Shown here: positions 52,079 to 61,148 of the stretch, one piece after another | Position numbering within the stretch: position 1 is the stretch's first letter | Layout of the letters: the number at the start of each line of letters is the position of its first letter | From: Mesorhizobium comanense | Lineage (GTDB): Bacteria; Pseudomonadota; Alphaproteobacteria; Rhizobiales; Rhizobiaceae | Direction: 5' to 3' | Length of the DNA: 64,000 bases | NCBI RefSeq assembly: GCF_005503535.1 | Contig: NZ_SCNN01000013.1 | Span: 1 to 64,000 of the forward strand | The notes under the pieces: model-generated | The model's database searches: none | Seen by the model: only the letters and a program-made list of their open reading frames with translations | Told to the model about the DNA's origin: nothing | Made by a program: the position numbers and the translations under genes

Positions 52079-52666
52079 CTACAATTGTGGCGCGAACCGA
52101 CGCAACCCGCTCTCGGTCAGTATTTCCGGGATGACGACATCATGGTCCTCATCGGGAACCCGAACCACTTCCTGGCAATCGAAGGCGATGCCGATCAGGC
52201 GCGGTTTGCGGCCCGCCGCATGGAGGCGCGCGATCGCCCTGTCATAGTGCCCGGCGCCATAGCCCAGGCGATGTCCGCGCGGATCGAACGCGGCCAGCGG
52301 CACAAGCATCAGTTCGGGATCGACAACCGGCGCTTCCGGCCCCGGCCCGGACGTGCCGAAACCCGTGTCCACCATCGGCGCGCCGCGCAGCAATTCGCGG
52401 AAGATGATGGTCTCGCGGTCGAGCACGATTGGCAGGCAGAGCTTCGCGCCCCTGTCGCGCAACGCGGATATAAGCGGCCTTGTGTCGGCCTCCGAGCGTA
52501 TCGGCAGGAAGCCGGAGACGATCGTGCCCGGTTCGAAATCGATCGCGCTCGCGCCGATCTCCGCCATGCGCAGCGAAGCTTCGATGCGCCAGCCTATATC
52601 GAGCGCGTCGCGACGCCCGAGCGCCTCGAGCCGCAGCTGCTTTTTCAGGTCTTTGAGAGATGTCAT
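52079..52666 (-). CDS. 5-formyltetrahydrofolate cyclo-ligase
   Basis: A 195-residue enzyme (YgfA/Fau type) that returns 5-formyl-THF to the folate pool. From ATG 52,666 it reads MTSLKDLKKQLRLEALGRRDAL; GYGAGHYDRAIARL is the ATP-binding signature. The 6S RNA gene lies just upstream on the same strand, the arrangement known for ssrS-ygfA in many proteobacteria. The frame is open further upstream, but that part overlaps the RNA. Confidence 0.92.
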   Translation of the reverse strand: MTSLKDLKKQLRLEALGRRDALDIGWRIEASLRMAEIGASAIDFEPGTIVSGFLPIRSEADTRPLISALRDRGAKLCLPIVLDRETIIFRELLRGAPMVDTGFGTSGPGPEAPVVDPELMLVPLAAFDPRGHRLGYGAGHYDRAIARLHAAGRKPRLIGIAFDCQEVVRVPDEDHDVVIPEILTESGLRRFAPQL

Positions 52667-52749
52667 GTTAGAACGGTAGAAAAGGTCAGGTGTGAATGGC
52701 GTTTCAGGAGCGACGTTTTCTACCATATCCTCCACCGACATGCGCCGGC

Positions 52750-52903
52750 GCAGGCAGAAGTGACGATCCACACAACCGGTGGAGAGGTCGATCCCGGGTG
52801 CCTACAAAGTAGGTGGGCGCCGTGTGAGAAAACCCACGGGTCTTCCCAGGGACAGCTCCCTAAGGATCGTTAAGGCCCCGGGGAAAAGTGTCTCCTGCCG
52901 GGA
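52750..52903 (-). ncRNA. ssrS: 6S RNA
   Basis: A structured minus-strand segment directly upstream of the 5-FCL gene. Its terminal stem is GGCAGGAG (52,899-52,892) with CTTCTGCC (52,760-52,753). Between them are long imperfect arms with GGGAGCTGTCCCTGGGAAGACCC and CCTACTTTGTAGGCACCCGGGATC on opposite sides of a central bubble, the layout of alphaproteobacterial 6S RNA, which traps RNA polymerase holoenzyme. A TATATT -10-like element lies about 20 bases upstream (near 52,925). Boundaries are approximate. Confidence 0.82.
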
Positions 52904-52941
52904 AGCGCAGACCGCCTCCATCAATATAGGCCGCTGGCCGG

Positions 52942-53367
52942 CTAAGCGCCAGAGTGATGCAGTCGCCCAGCGGCTTTATTCGCAACGCGCGCCTGCCACC
53001 AGACCAATCCAGGCACCGCCAGCAACTCGACGCAGAGTCCAGCAACGTGACCGTGCGACGGCGTACCGGCGAGAGACAGCGAGACAAGCCGCGCCAGACC
53101 GCCGGTGAACGTACAGGCCGCGAGCAGGCGGAACCGCTCCGTCTTGTGTTCGATGGCAGGGATGCAACTGTACCAGGCGACGCCGATGGTGAGGAAGAAG
53201 CCGGACAGGAAGCGGAAATGGCTGTCGAGGTCCACCGGCCACGGGCTGGTGACATGCAGGAATTGAGGGCCATGGAGAACACCTTCCATGCCGACCAGGA
53301 CCGGCGTCGCCGCCAGCACCGCCACAACGATCTGCAGTGCCCGCTTGCCCCATGTCTTGTCGGCCAC
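52942..53367 (-). CDS. DUF4345 membrane protein
   Basis: A membrane protein of about 141 residues with four helices. KRALQIVVAVLAATPVLVGMEGVLHGP and LDSHFRFLSGFFLTIGVAWYSCIPAIE fit DUF4345, of unknown function. I favour a GTG start at 53,367 (GGAGCGAAAGT upstream); an ATG at 53,439 adds a hydrophilic extension. Confidence 0.78.
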   Translation of the reverse strand: MADKTWGKRALQIVVAVLAATPVLVGMEGVLHGPQFLHVTSPWPVDLDSHFRFLSGFFLTIGVAWYSCIPAIEHKTERFRLLAACTFTGGLARLVSLSLAGTPSHGHVAGLCVELLAVPGLVWWQARVANKAAGRLHHSGA

Positions 53368-53507
53368 ACTTTCGCTCCATCGACTGTCGGTTTGCCACGC
53401 CTCAGCAACGAATATTTCCGCGCCGAGTTTCGAGTTCATAGGTCGCGGCAGCCTTGCATAGGCCCGACCGCGTCCCTACGGTCGCAATGAAGAACCGAGG
53501 AGCAAGA

Positions 53508-54347
53508 ATGCGTTTCGAAGGCACGGCCGCCTATGTCGCCGACAAGGATCTGATGGTTGCGGTCAACGCGGCGATCGCGCTGGAGCGGCCCTTGCTGGTC
53601 AAGGGCGAGCCCGGCACCGGCAAGACGGAGCTTGCCCGGCAGGTGGCGGCGGCACTCGGCCTCAACCTCATCGAATGGCACGTCAAATCGACGACACGAG
53701 CGCAACAGGGCCTCTATGAGTATGACGCCGTCTCGCGGCTGCGCGACAGCCAGTTGGGGGACGAGCGCTTCAACGACATCAAGAACTACATCAAGCGCGG
53801 CAAGCTCTGGGAGGCGTTTTCCGCCGGCCGCAAGGTGGTGCTGCTGATCGACGAGATCGACAAGGCCGATATCGAGTTTCCCAACGACCTGCTTCAGGAA
53901 CTCGATAAGATGGAGTTCTTCGTCTACGAGACCGGCGAGACGATCCGCGCCGCTGTCCGTCCCATCGTCATCATCACCTCCAACAACGAGAAGGAACTGC
54001 CGGACGCCTTCTTGCGCCGTTGCTTCTTCCACTACATCCGCTTTCCTGATGTCGACACGCTGCACAGGATCGTCGATGTCCACTATCCCGGCATCAAGCA
54101 GAATCTGGTGCGGGCGGCACTCACCCAGTTCTACGAAATCCGCGAGGTGCCCGGCCTGAAGAAGAAGCCGTCGACCTCGGAAGCACTCGACTGGATCCGC
54201 CTGCTGGTCGCCGATGATGTCGCGCCGGAGGATCTGCGCGCCGACCCGAAGAACGCATTGCCGAAACTGCATGGCGCGCTGCTGAAAAACGAGCAGGACG
54301 TGCATCTGTTCGAGCGCCTGGCCTTCATGGCCAGGCGGCAGGGATAG
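53508..54347 (+). CDS. MoxR-family AAA ATPase
   Basis: A 280-residue MoxR-type ATPase. Walker A is GEPGTGKT (33-40), Walker B VVLLIDEIDKAD, and sensor I IVIITSNNEKELPDAFLRRC. MoxR proteins act with VWA-domain proteins as chaperones for metalloenzyme assembly or stress. The matching VWA protein is at 57,440-58,630, not adjacent as usual; an MFS/LysR pair separates them. Confidence 0.92.
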   Translation: MRFEGTAAYVADKDLMVAVNAAIALERPLLVKGEPGTGKTELARQVAAALGLNLIEWHVKSTTRAQQGLYEYDAVSRLRDSQLGDERFNDIKNYIKRGKLWEAFSAGRKVVLLIDEIDKADIEFPNDLLQELDKMEFFVYETGETIRAAVRPIVIITSNNEKELPDAFLRRCFFHYIRFPDVDTLHRIVDVHYPGIKQNLVRAALTQFYEIREVPGLKKKPSTSEALDWIRLLVADDVAPEDLRADPKNALPKLHGALLKNEQDVHLFERLAFMARRQG

Positions 54348-54376
54348 CGCTGGCCACAATTGGCCGATAATCCGCG

Positions 54377-55945
54377 TTAGGAGCCGGCTTCGCCTACGGC
54401 TTGGGCCGGCCGATGAACGCCTTTCTCCTTCGGCGCGCTGGTGTTCGCGCCGAAGATGATGAAGCTGATGACGGCAAGGGCAAGGACGCCGATCCCGCAA
54501 TAGAGCATGACCCAGCCGAAACCGTTGACCAGGGCGGCATGGGCGATCGCGCCGGACGGGTCGAGGGCCGCGAGCTCGGGCACTTGCCGCGACAAGCCGT
54601 CGAGATTTCCAGCGGCGATCTTCTCCGCCAACGCTCCGAGTTCCCTGGGGCCGAGCGCCGTGCCGAATGCGCCCCGCAGATAGGAAACGATCCCCTGCGT
54701 CAAAAGCAGGCCAAGCACCGCGATGTTGATCGCCAAGGTGATCAGCCGCGCGCTGATGTCGATGCCGGACGCCATGCCGGCACGGTCCGGCGACACCGAA
54801 CCGGTCGTGGTGTTCGTGGTCGGCGAATTGGTCAGGCCGATGCCGATGCCGGCGATCAGCGTGCCGGGCAGCATGGTCAGCCAGTTGGCTCCCTCGAGGC
54901 CGGAGCCTATGCGCATGGCGATGAAGCCGACCCCCAGCGTCAGCAGGCCGAGCGGGATCGCGATCCGCGCCTGATAGCGCGCGCGCAAACGCTCGGCGGT
55001 TGACGACATCAGCATCAGGGGAAGCGTGTAGACGAGCAGCAACAGGCCGGTCGTGGTGCTGTCGTAGCCCAGAACGCCCGAAAAATAGATCGGCAGATAG
55101 ATGATGAACGGCCAGTAGCTGAAATTCATGCCGATGCCGCCCATGATCGCTCCCGAGAACTGGCGGATGCGAAACACCGAGAAGTCGAACATCGGATAGG
55201 GGCTGGTTCTCTCGGCAAAGAGGAAGCCGATGAAGGCCAGGACGGTCGCGACGGTCACGCCGATGCGGGCGCCAGAGCCGAGATCGGCCCCTTGCGTGAT
55301 GAGATAGGAAAGACCGAACACCGCGAAGGACAGCGTCAGGATGCCGGCCCGGTCAAGCTTCTGCGCGTTGCCGTCGCGTGATTCCGTGACCCCGGAGACG
55401 ATGAAGACCAGGGCAAGGATGGCGAGCGGCACATGGATGAGGAACACCCACTGCCAGCTCGAGAGCGCCACGATCAATCCGCCGATGGCAGGACCGAAAC
55501 CCAGCCCGATGCCCGAGATGACGCTCCAGGCGACGAAGGCCTTGCTCCTGTCGCGCCCGTCCTGGAACTGATGCGACAGCACCGCCACGCTGCAGGTGAA
55601 CATCGCGCCGCCGGCGAGGCCTTGCAGGAAGCGTGCGGCGATCAACAGGGGAGCAGTGGGCGCGAGACCGCACAGCAGCGAGGCCACGGCGAAGGAAACG
55701 GTGGTGACCACCATCACCCGCTTGCGGCCGAAACGGTCGGCCAGTGTCCCAGTCGCCATCAGCACCGTGGTACAGGCGATGGTATAGGCATTCATGATCC
55801 ATTGCAGGTCCCTGAAATCGGCGGCCAGCAGGCTTTCCAGTTTTGGCAGGATTACCGGGACGCTGGAGATCTCGAGGCCAAACAACAGCGAGGCAAGACA
55901 GACGCCCGCGAGTGCGACGGTGTTTCGGTCGATGTGAAAATTCAT
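54377..55945 (-). CDS. MFS drug/metabolite exporter (EmrB/QacA, 14-helix)
   Basis: A 522-residue permease with about fourteen helices. LADRFGRKRVMV is the MFS motif A, and RFLQGLAGGAMF and GIGLGFGPAIGGLI (motif C) mark the DHA2 drug:H+ antiporters. The ATG at 55,945 is preceded by AGGAAG. It is divergent from a LysR gene that likely controls it. Confidence 0.9.
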   Translation of the reverse strand: MNFHIDRNTVALAGVCLASLLFGLEISSVPVILPKLESLLAADFRDLQWIMNAYTIACTTVLMATGTLADRFGRKRVMVVTTVSFAVASLLCGLAPTAPLLIAARFLQGLAGGAMFTCSVAVLSHQFQDGRDRSKAFVAWSVISGIGLGFGPAIGGLIVALSSWQWVFLIHVPLAILALVFIVSGVTESRDGNAQKLDRAGILTLSFAVFGLSYLITQGADLGSGARIGVTVATVLAFIGFLFAERTSPYPMFDFSVFRIRQFSGAIMGGIGMNFSYWPFIIYLPIYFSGVLGYDSTTTGLLLLVYTLPLMLMSSTAERLRARYQARIAIPLGLLTLGVGFIAMRIGSGLEGANWLTMLPGTLIAGIGIGLTNSPTTNTTTGSVSPDRAGMASGIDISARLITLAINIAVLGLLLTQGIVSYLRGAFGTALGPRELGALAEKIAAGNLDGLSRQVPELAALDPSGAIAHAALVNGFGWVMLYCGIGVLALAVISFIIFGANTSAPKEKGVHRPAQAVGEAGS

Positions 55946-56041
55946 GTCCATCACTTCCTGCCGGAGCATTTTGGGAGGGGCCGGCTCTTCAAACTGCGGT
56001 CGAGATGAGATAGACGAGGCCTGATCATGAAAAAAGACGAT

Positions 56042-56062
56042 TCATCCCTATTTCAGAGATGA
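56042..56062. promoter_or_regulatory. Candidate LysR box
   Basis: TCATC-N11-GATGA, a T-N11-A-type inverted repeat, 19-39 bases before the LysR ATG and in the gap shared with the MFS gene. Confidence 0.5.
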
Positions 56063-56080
56063 CAAAATGGAATAGCCGAA

Positions 56081-56944
56081 ATGACCAGCCTTGATGTCGA
56101 TGCCGTCCGGATATTCGTAATGGTGGCTGATCTGCAGAGCTTCACCCGTGCGGCCGCGGCGCTCGGCAGCACCCAGGCAACGATCAGCGTCAAGCTGCGC
56201 CGGCTGGAAGAGAAACTCGGCTCGCGTCTGATCGAACGCACGCCGCGCCGCGTGGCGCTCTCGGCGAAGGGCGCCGTTTTCCTTCCCGCGGCGCGCGAAT
56301 TCCTGGCTTCCCACGAACGTGCGCTGACGGAATTCTCGGCGGCGTCATGCCGGCTTGCGCTGGGCTTTGTCGACCATGTCGCCGGACCGGAACTGTCGAC
56401 ATTGATCGCCCAGCTTCACGCCCACGATCCCTCGCTGTCGCTGAATGTCAGGATCGATACCAGCTCCATGCTGGAAGAGGCTTTCGATCGCGGCGAACTC
56501 GATGCTGTCATCGTGCATCAGGAAGATGGCGGCCGCCGGGGCGAGGCCTTGTCGCGCACCCATTATGGCTGGTTCGCCGCACCCGCCTTCGAATGGCGGC
56601 CCGAAACGCCGTTGCGGCTCGCTCTCCTGAGCACCGTATGCAATTGCCCCGATCGCGTGAGAGCGATCGACGCGCTGGACCGGGCCGGTATCGCCTGGAG
56701 CGAGGCCTTTGTCGGCGGCGGCGGCGCGGCGGTCAACATCGCCGTCTCGGCCGGCTTCGCCGTGTCCGCCCTCGCCTATCGGGTCGTGCCCCCGGGCCTG
56801 GTCGAGGTCGGCCGCAAGCTCGGCCTGCCGCCCATTCCTCCGTCTGAAATCATTTTGCATGCGCATGCCCTGGCGCCCAGGGCGCGAGAGGGGCTCCACA
56901 TGCTTACGACCGCTTTTCGCGAATATAACCTGCCGGCAGGATAG
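56081..56944 (+). CDS. LysR-family transcriptional regulator
   Basis: A 287-residue regulator. The N-terminal winged helix reads VRIFVMVADLQSFTRAAAALGSTQATISVKLRRLEEKLGSRLIERTPR, and the rest is the LysR substrate-binding domain (LALGFVDHVAGPELSTLIAQLHAHDP). It is divergent from the MFS exporter and probably activates it in response to the exported compound. Confidence 0.92.
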   Translation: MTSLDVDAVRIFVMVADLQSFTRAAAALGSTQATISVKLRRLEEKLGSRLIERTPRRVALSAKGAVFLPAAREFLASHERALTEFSAASCRLALGFVDHVAGPELSTLIAQLHAHDPSLSLNVRIDTSSMLEEAFDRGELDAVIVHQEDGGRRGEALSRTHYGWFAAPAFEWRPETPLRLALLSTVCNCPDRVRAIDALDRAGIAWSEAFVGGGGAAVNIAVSAGFAVSALAYRVVPPGLVEVGRKLGLPPIPPSEIILHAHALAPRAREGLHMLTTAFREYNLPAG

Positions 56945-56986
56945 GGCTCCGATTCTGCCGCACTCCAGACTTCAGAGGGAAATGAA

Positions 56987-57433
56987 ATGACCGAAATCAC
57001 CGTCCGCCCGCTCGCGCAATCCGACCATGCCGATTGGCGGCGCCTGTGGACCGACTACCTGACCTTCTATGAAACCAAATTGCCTGAAGAGGTCTACGCC
57101 ATCACCTGGAAGCGGCTGTTCACGGATGGCGAGTTCGAGCCGAAGGGCTTCATCGCCACGCTCGACGGCAAGGCGGTCGGCCTTACTCACTATCTCTACC
57201 ACCGCTCCGGCTGGTCGGAGAAAAACAACTGCTATTTGCAGGATCTGTTCGCCGACCCGCAGGTACGCGGCAAGGGCATCGGCGCCGCCCTGATCAAGGC
57301 GGTCAAGGACGAGGCGGGCAAGATCGGCGTCAAGAACGTCTACTGGATGACGCACGAAACCAACGCTACCGCGCGCCGGCTCTACGACCACGTCGCCCGC
57401 CGCACGGGCTTCATCGAGTATGATCTGCCATAA
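56987..57433 (+). CDS. GNAT-family N-acetyltransferase
   Basis: A 148-residue acetyltransferase. The CoA loop is LFADPQVRGKGIGAALIKAV (Q/R-x-x-G-x-G/A), with YWMTHETNATARRLYDHVA as the C-terminal motif. The substrate is unknown. It ends 6 bases before the VWA gene, so the two are coupled. Confidence 0.9.
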   Translation: MTEITVRPLAQSDHADWRRLWTDYLTFYETKLPEEVYAITWKRLFTDGEFEPKGFIATLDGKAVGLTHYLYHRSGWSEKNNCYLQDLFADPQVRGKGIGAALIKAVKDEAGKIGVKNVYWMTHETNATARRLYDHVARRTGFIEYDLP

Positions 57434-57439
57434 CGGGCC

Positions 57440-58630
57440 ATGTTCATCCCCTTCTTCCTCGAACTGAAGGCCGCGCGTGTTCCCGTTTCGCTCAGGGAAT
57501 ATCTGTCGCTGCTGGAAGGGCTGGAGGCCGGCCTGGTCGACTATGACGTCGAGGGTTTTTATTACCTCGCCCGCGCGGCGCTGGTGAAGGATGAGCGCCA
57601 TATCGACCGGTTCGACCAAGTGTTCGCGCATGTCTTCAAGGGCATCGAGGCGCTGGGCGGGCTGGATGCCGTCAATGTCGCCGACATACCAGAGGAATGG
57701 TTGCGCCGGCTCGCCGAAAAGCACCTGACCGAAGAAGAGAAAAAACTTGTCGCGGCTTTGGGCGGCTTCGAAAAACTGACGGAGACGCTGAAGCAGCGGC
57801 TGGAGGAGCAGAAAGGCCGCCACCAGGGCGGCTCGAAATGGATCGGCACCGGCGGCACCTCGCCCTTCGGCGCCTATGGCTACAACCCCGAGGGCGTGCG
57901 CATCGGCCAGCACGAAAGCCGCAACCGCCGCGCGGTGAAGGTCTGGGACAAGCGTGAGTTCCGCAATTTCGACGACGCCGTCGAACTCGGCACGCGCAAC
58001 ATCAAGATCGCGCTGAAGCGGCTTCGCCGTTGGGTTCGCGAAGGCGCCGAGGAAGAATTCGACCTGCCGGGCACCATCCATGCTACCGCCGAGCACGGCT
58101 ATCTCGACGTGCAGACGAGGCCCGAGCGGCGCAACGCGGTGAAGCTGCTGATGTTCTTCGATGTCGGCGGCTCCATGGACGATCACATCAAGAGCGTCGA
58201 GGAGCTGTTCTCGGCGGCGCGCGCCGAATTCCGCCAGCTCGAATATTTCTACTTCCACAACTGCCTCTACGAGGGCGTCTGGAAGGACAACCGCCGCCGC
58301 CATGCCGAGACGATTGCGACCTTCGACCTGCTTCACAAATACGGCCCCGACTACAAGGTCATCGTCGTCGGCGATGCCTCGATGAGCCCTTACGAGATCG
58401 CGCATCCCGGCGGTTCGGTCGAACACTGGAACCCTGAGGCAGGCAGCGTCTGGCTCGGCCGCCTTCTGCAGCAATGGCCGAACGCGGTGTGGCTGAACCC
58501 CGAGAGCGAGAAGAACTGGGGCTACACCCATTCCATCACCATGATCCGCGACATCTTCGGCGGACGCATGTTCCCGATGACGCTCGCCGGACTGGAAGCC
58601 GCGACGAAGCAGCTTTCGAGGAAACATTAG
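57440..58630 (+). CDS. VWA-domain CoxE-like protein, MoxR partner
   Basis: A 396-residue protein with a C-terminal von Willebrand A-like domain. The MIDAS-like motif reads MFFDVGGSMDD (D-x-G-G-S instead of the strict D-x-S-x-S), followed by LEYFYFHNCLYEGVW and VIVVGDASMSPYEI. The N-terminal half is charged. It is the expected partner of the MoxR ATPase, but here it is separated from it by the MFS/LysR pair. It is close to, and probably cotranscribed with, the GNAT gene. Confidence 0.87.
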   Translation: MFIPFFLELKAARVPVSLREYLSLLEGLEAGLVDYDVEGFYYLARAALVKDERHIDRFDQVFAHVFKGIEALGGLDAVNVADIPEEWLRRLAEKHLTEEEKKLVAALGGFEKLTETLKQRLEEQKGRHQGGSKWIGTGGTSPFGAYGYNPEGVRIGQHESRNRRAVKVWDKREFRNFDDAVELGTRNIKIALKRLRRWVREGAEEEFDLPGTIHATAEHGYLDVQTRPERRNAVKLLMFFDVGGSMDDHIKSVEELFSAARAEFRQLEYFYFHNCLYEGVWKDNRRRHAETIATFDLLHKYGPDYKVIVVGDASMSPYEIAHPGGSVEHWNPEAGSVWLGRLLQQWPNAVWLNPESEKNWGYTHSITMIRDIFGGRMFPMTLAGLEAATKQLSRKH

Positions 58631-58681
58631 TTGTTGGAGATGCAGGATTATCGCTTCAGTGACCGCCAATCTCGGCGGTTG

Positions 58682-58866
58682 GCACTGCCCCTCATCGCCC
58701 TGCCGGGCACTTCTCCCCGTATAGTGACGGGGAGAAGGGGCTGGTCGCAGCCTCGGCGCTCTTCAGGCAATGTTGGCGATTGGCGAAACCATCGGCGACA
58801 GCGCCCCTCTCCCCGTCACTATACGGGGAGAGGATGCCGGCAGGCAGGTGAGGGGCAGCGCCAACG
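58682..58866. repeat. Composite inverted-repeat element, copy C
   Basis: Left arm 58,682-58,741 (GCACTGCCCCTCATCGCCCT, then CTCCCCGTATAGTGACGGGGAG). Right arm 58,801-58,866 (CTCCCCGTCACTATACGGGGAG, then GGCAGGCAGGTGAGGGGCAG). The CCCCTCA blocks are outermost as in copy A. The centre of about 60 bases is unique. It lies in the 321-base gap between the VWA gene and msrB. Confidence 0.78.
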
Positions 58867-58951
58867 CACTGGGCAGAGCTGTAACAAACGCCTATCTTCA
58901 TGCGAATATGGCTTGCAACCAATAACGAGCCGCCAAGGCTGAGGAGATGAT

Positions 58952-59356
58952 ATGGACACCCACACCTATCCCGTAACCCGCACCGACGCCGAATGGCGCG
59001 CCCGGCTGACGCCGGAGCAATATGCGGTCATGCGCAACCACGGCACCGAGCGCCCGGGAAGCTGCGCCCTGCTCTACGAGAAGCGCGCCGGCACTTTCTT
59101 CTGCGTCGGCTGCGACCAGCCGCTGTTCGAATCCAAGCTGAAGTTCGAAAGTGGCACCGGCTGGCCGAGCTTCAACGATCCGGTTCCGGGCTCGATCGAC
59201 ACCACCGTCGACCGCAGTTACGGCATGGTCCGCACCGAGTGCCATTGCTCGCGTTGCGGCAGCCATCTCGGCCATGTCTTCGAGGACGGCCCGCCGCCGA
59301 CCGGCCTGCGCTACTGCATCAACGGCGTGGCGCTCAAGTTCGAGCCGGCGGCCTGA
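58952..59356 (+). CDS. msrB: Peptide methionine-(R)-sulfoxide reductase MsrB
   Basis: Repairs the R-sulfoxide of methionine in proteins. It has 134 residues. The structural zinc cysteines are C51, C54 and C99, C102, the catalytic cysteine is C122 in RYCINGVALKF, and SGTGWPSF is the substrate motif. The gene stands alone with its own terminator. The second, resolving Cys usual in some MsrBs is not clear. Confidence 0.96.
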   Translation: MDTHTYPVTRTDAEWRARLTPEQYAVMRNHGTERPGSCALLYEKRAGTFFCVGCDQPLFESKLKFESGTGWPSFNDPVPGSIDTTVDRSYGMVRTECHCSRCGSHLGHVFEDGPPPTGLRYCINGVALKFEPAA

Positions 59357-59374
59357 CGGCAACTCCATCCAACG

Positions 59375-59400
59375 AAAGGGCGGCTTCGGCCGCCCTTTTT
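59375..59400 (+). terminator. msrB terminator
   Basis: Perfect 10-bp stem AAAGGGCGGC/GCCGCCCTTT with a TTCG loop, followed by TT, 18 bases past the stop. Confidence 0.9.
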
Positions 59401-59407
59401 CGTGCGT

Positions 59408-59704
59408 TCAAACCACAAGCGTGGCGATGAGCCACAGCGCGGAACCCAGCATCATCAGCGAGGCCTTCGCCCCGGATGAGCCGGCTGTCCGCCAGACAGC
59501 CATGGTCAGGAAGAGATTATAGGGCACGGGTGCGAAGTGCACCGCGAGCACGAGCCAAAGCGGCATCTTCAGTCCGAGCAGGATCAACGCCGTGGCGGAC
59601 GAGGCGATGCTGATCAACGTCGCCACGAGCATCATGTCGCGCCAGAACAGCTGATCGATCGGCACCTGCCCAAGCCATCGCGAACGGAAGAATGCCGAGA
59701 TCAC
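59408..59704 (-). CDS. Small membrane protein of unknown function
   Basis: A protein of about 98 residues with three predicted helices (WRDMMLVATLISIASSATALIL; MPLWLVLAVHFAPVPYNLFLTM; SLMMLGSALWLIATLVV). I prefer a GTG start at 59,704, seven bases after the upstream gene's stop; an ATG at 59,731 overlaps that gene by 20 bases. It is probably cotranscribed with the upstream gene. The family is unknown to me. Confidence 0.65.
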   Translation of the reverse strand: MISAFFRSRWLGQVPIDQLFWRDMMLVATLISIASSATALILLGLKMPLWLVLAVHFAPVPYNLFLTMAVWRTAGSSGAKASLMMLGSALWLIATLVV

Positions 59705-59711
59705 CGCGCGA

Positions 59712-60152
59712 CTATTCCCGGCCCAGCACATCGATCACGGCACGCTCGACACGCGAACATTCCGTCACCAGCCAGTCTGACATCGCCGGCCAGTTGTCTT
59801 CGGCATAGCAGTTGACCCGCCACATCGAATTGATGCCGAGGCCCTCGCAGCTCTGTTCAGGCCGGAGCTTCAGCCTGTCCTCGATCGCCGGCTGGAACGG
59901 CTTCAATCGGGACCAGCTTTGCGTGGCGCCGAACTTCTCGTTGCGGCCGAAGAAGACGCCGACATGGTTCTGCGCCGGCGCGACATACATGGAGATGACC
60001 AGCGCAAAGTCCGGCAAGCCGCGCTGCCAGAACCATGGACCGCGTCTTGCCAGCCGCGCTCGCTCTTGCGGATGGCGTTCGGCGAACAGCAACCAGAAAC
60101 CGCGATGGCGGAATTCGGAAGCGCGGCGGCCGCCGAAGTCGAATTCGCTCAT
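59712..60152 (-). CDS. Conserved-looking soluble protein, unknown function
   Basis: A 146-residue soluble protein starting MSEFDFGGRRASEF. Tryptophan- and arginine-rich; NHVGVFFGRNEKFGATQSWSRLKPFQPAIEDRLK recalls the DUF4268-type nuclease-like proteins, but I cannot confirm it. It is upstream of and probably cotranscribed with the small membrane protein. Confidence 0.6.
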   Translation of the reverse strand: MSEFDFGGRRASEFRHRGFWLLFAERHPQERARLARRGPWFWQRGLPDFALVISMYVAPAQNHVGVFFGRNEKFGATQSWSRLKPFQPAIEDRLKLRPEQSCEGLGINSMWRVNCYAEDNWPAMSDWLVTECSRVERAVIDVLGRE

Positions 60153-60338
60153 GACCGGCCGCCCCGCTGCCCGAGACTGTTTCGAAATTCGTTCTGGATG
60201 GCGTCCTGGGAACCGTAGCGGACATTTGGGTCCGTGCGCAACGGCGGCGCAGAAACGCCATCAGAAAGCTGCGCATTGGGTCTTGCGCGGGGACGGCGCG
60301 GACCCGTCGATCTCGCGGCCTGGACCCGGCGAATGAGA
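60153..60338. other. Intergenic region without a recognised feature
   Basis: Between the HAD gene stop and the next minus-strand start. I see no conserved gene, repeat or terminator; the open frames here overlap the flanking genes and look spurious. Confidence 0.4.
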
Positions 60339-61067
60339 TCAGTGCTTCTTGTCCACCGCGCGGTGCATGGCGGCAAATTCCGCCAGAGTTGGAAAATGAC
60401 CTCCGACCTTCGGCTGGGCAATAGGACGCTTCGTTGCCCCTGGCCCCTCCATCCCGAACCTGCGGTCGATCCAAACGCTGGCCAGCCCAATGCTCTCTGC
60501 CGGCGCATGATCATGGAACAGACTCTGAGCCACATGAAGGACTTCGTCTTGCTGAATGCCCAGATCCTGCTTCAGCCTTTCGAACAGAAAGCGAAAATTG
60601 CCCGAATCCGGCTTATAGCTGCCAATGTCTTCCGCCGTGTAAACGGCATCGAAACTGACACCGAGCTTACGGTTTGAAGCCGCGAAACTCTGGCTGTCGA
60701 TATTGGATATCACGACCAAACGGAAGTGCTGTTTCAGATAGGCCAGCGCCTCCCTGGAATCCGGAAAGGCAGGCCAATCGGGCACCGAGGCGCCGAAACG
60801 TTCATGCAGGTCAGCCTGCGCAGCGATCCCCCAATGTCGAGCGAGCCTTGCATGCACCACCGCCAACAATGTTCTGTAATGCAAGGAAGGAGTCTCGGCT
60901 TCCTGCCGCGTCTCCATATCCCCATAGGTTTCCAACGCTTCCTCTCGGCTGATTTCGCGATTTGCGATACTGAAAAGCGGCTGGAGCGCGTTCCAGATGC
61001 CGGTTTCCCAGTCGATCAGCGTGCCATAGACATCGAATGTCAGCGCTTTGAAACGGGTTAAATCCAT
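60339..61067 (-). CDS. Haloacid dehalogenase, type II (HAD superfamily)
   Basis: A 242-residue HAD hydrolase. The nucleophile is D12 in LTFDVYGTLIDWETG (D-x-x-x-T); SNIDSQSF is motif II, and YKPDSGNFRFLFE with SLFHDHAPAESIGLASVWIDR are motifs III/IV. The type II haloacid dehalogenase-like group acts on 2-haloacids, but many members have other phosphatase activities. It lies 81 bases after an AraC-type gene on the same strand. Confidence 0.88.
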   Translation of the reverse strand: MDLTRFKALTFDVYGTLIDWETGIWNALQPLFSIANREISREEALETYGDMETRQEAETPSLHYRTLLAVVHARLARHWGIAAQADLHERFGASVPDWPAFPDSREALAYLKQHFRLVVISNIDSQSFAASNRKLGVSFDAVYTAEDIGSYKPDSGNFRFLFERLKQDLGIQQDEVLHVAQSLFHDHAPAESIGLASVWIDRRFGMEGPGATKRPIAQPKVGGHFPTLAEFAAMHRAVDKKH

Positions 61068-61148
61068 ATCGGTGATCCTCACACACACGAAATTTTCGGC
61101 ATCCGTAGCGCGGTGTGACGCTGACATCTCGGCAAAACCTTCCGGACT

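Noticed and set aside
60149..60535. Minus-strand frame across the gap between the HAD gene and its neighbour
   Set aside because: No motif and no ribosome site. It overlaps the HAD coding region in another frame and has shadow-like composition.
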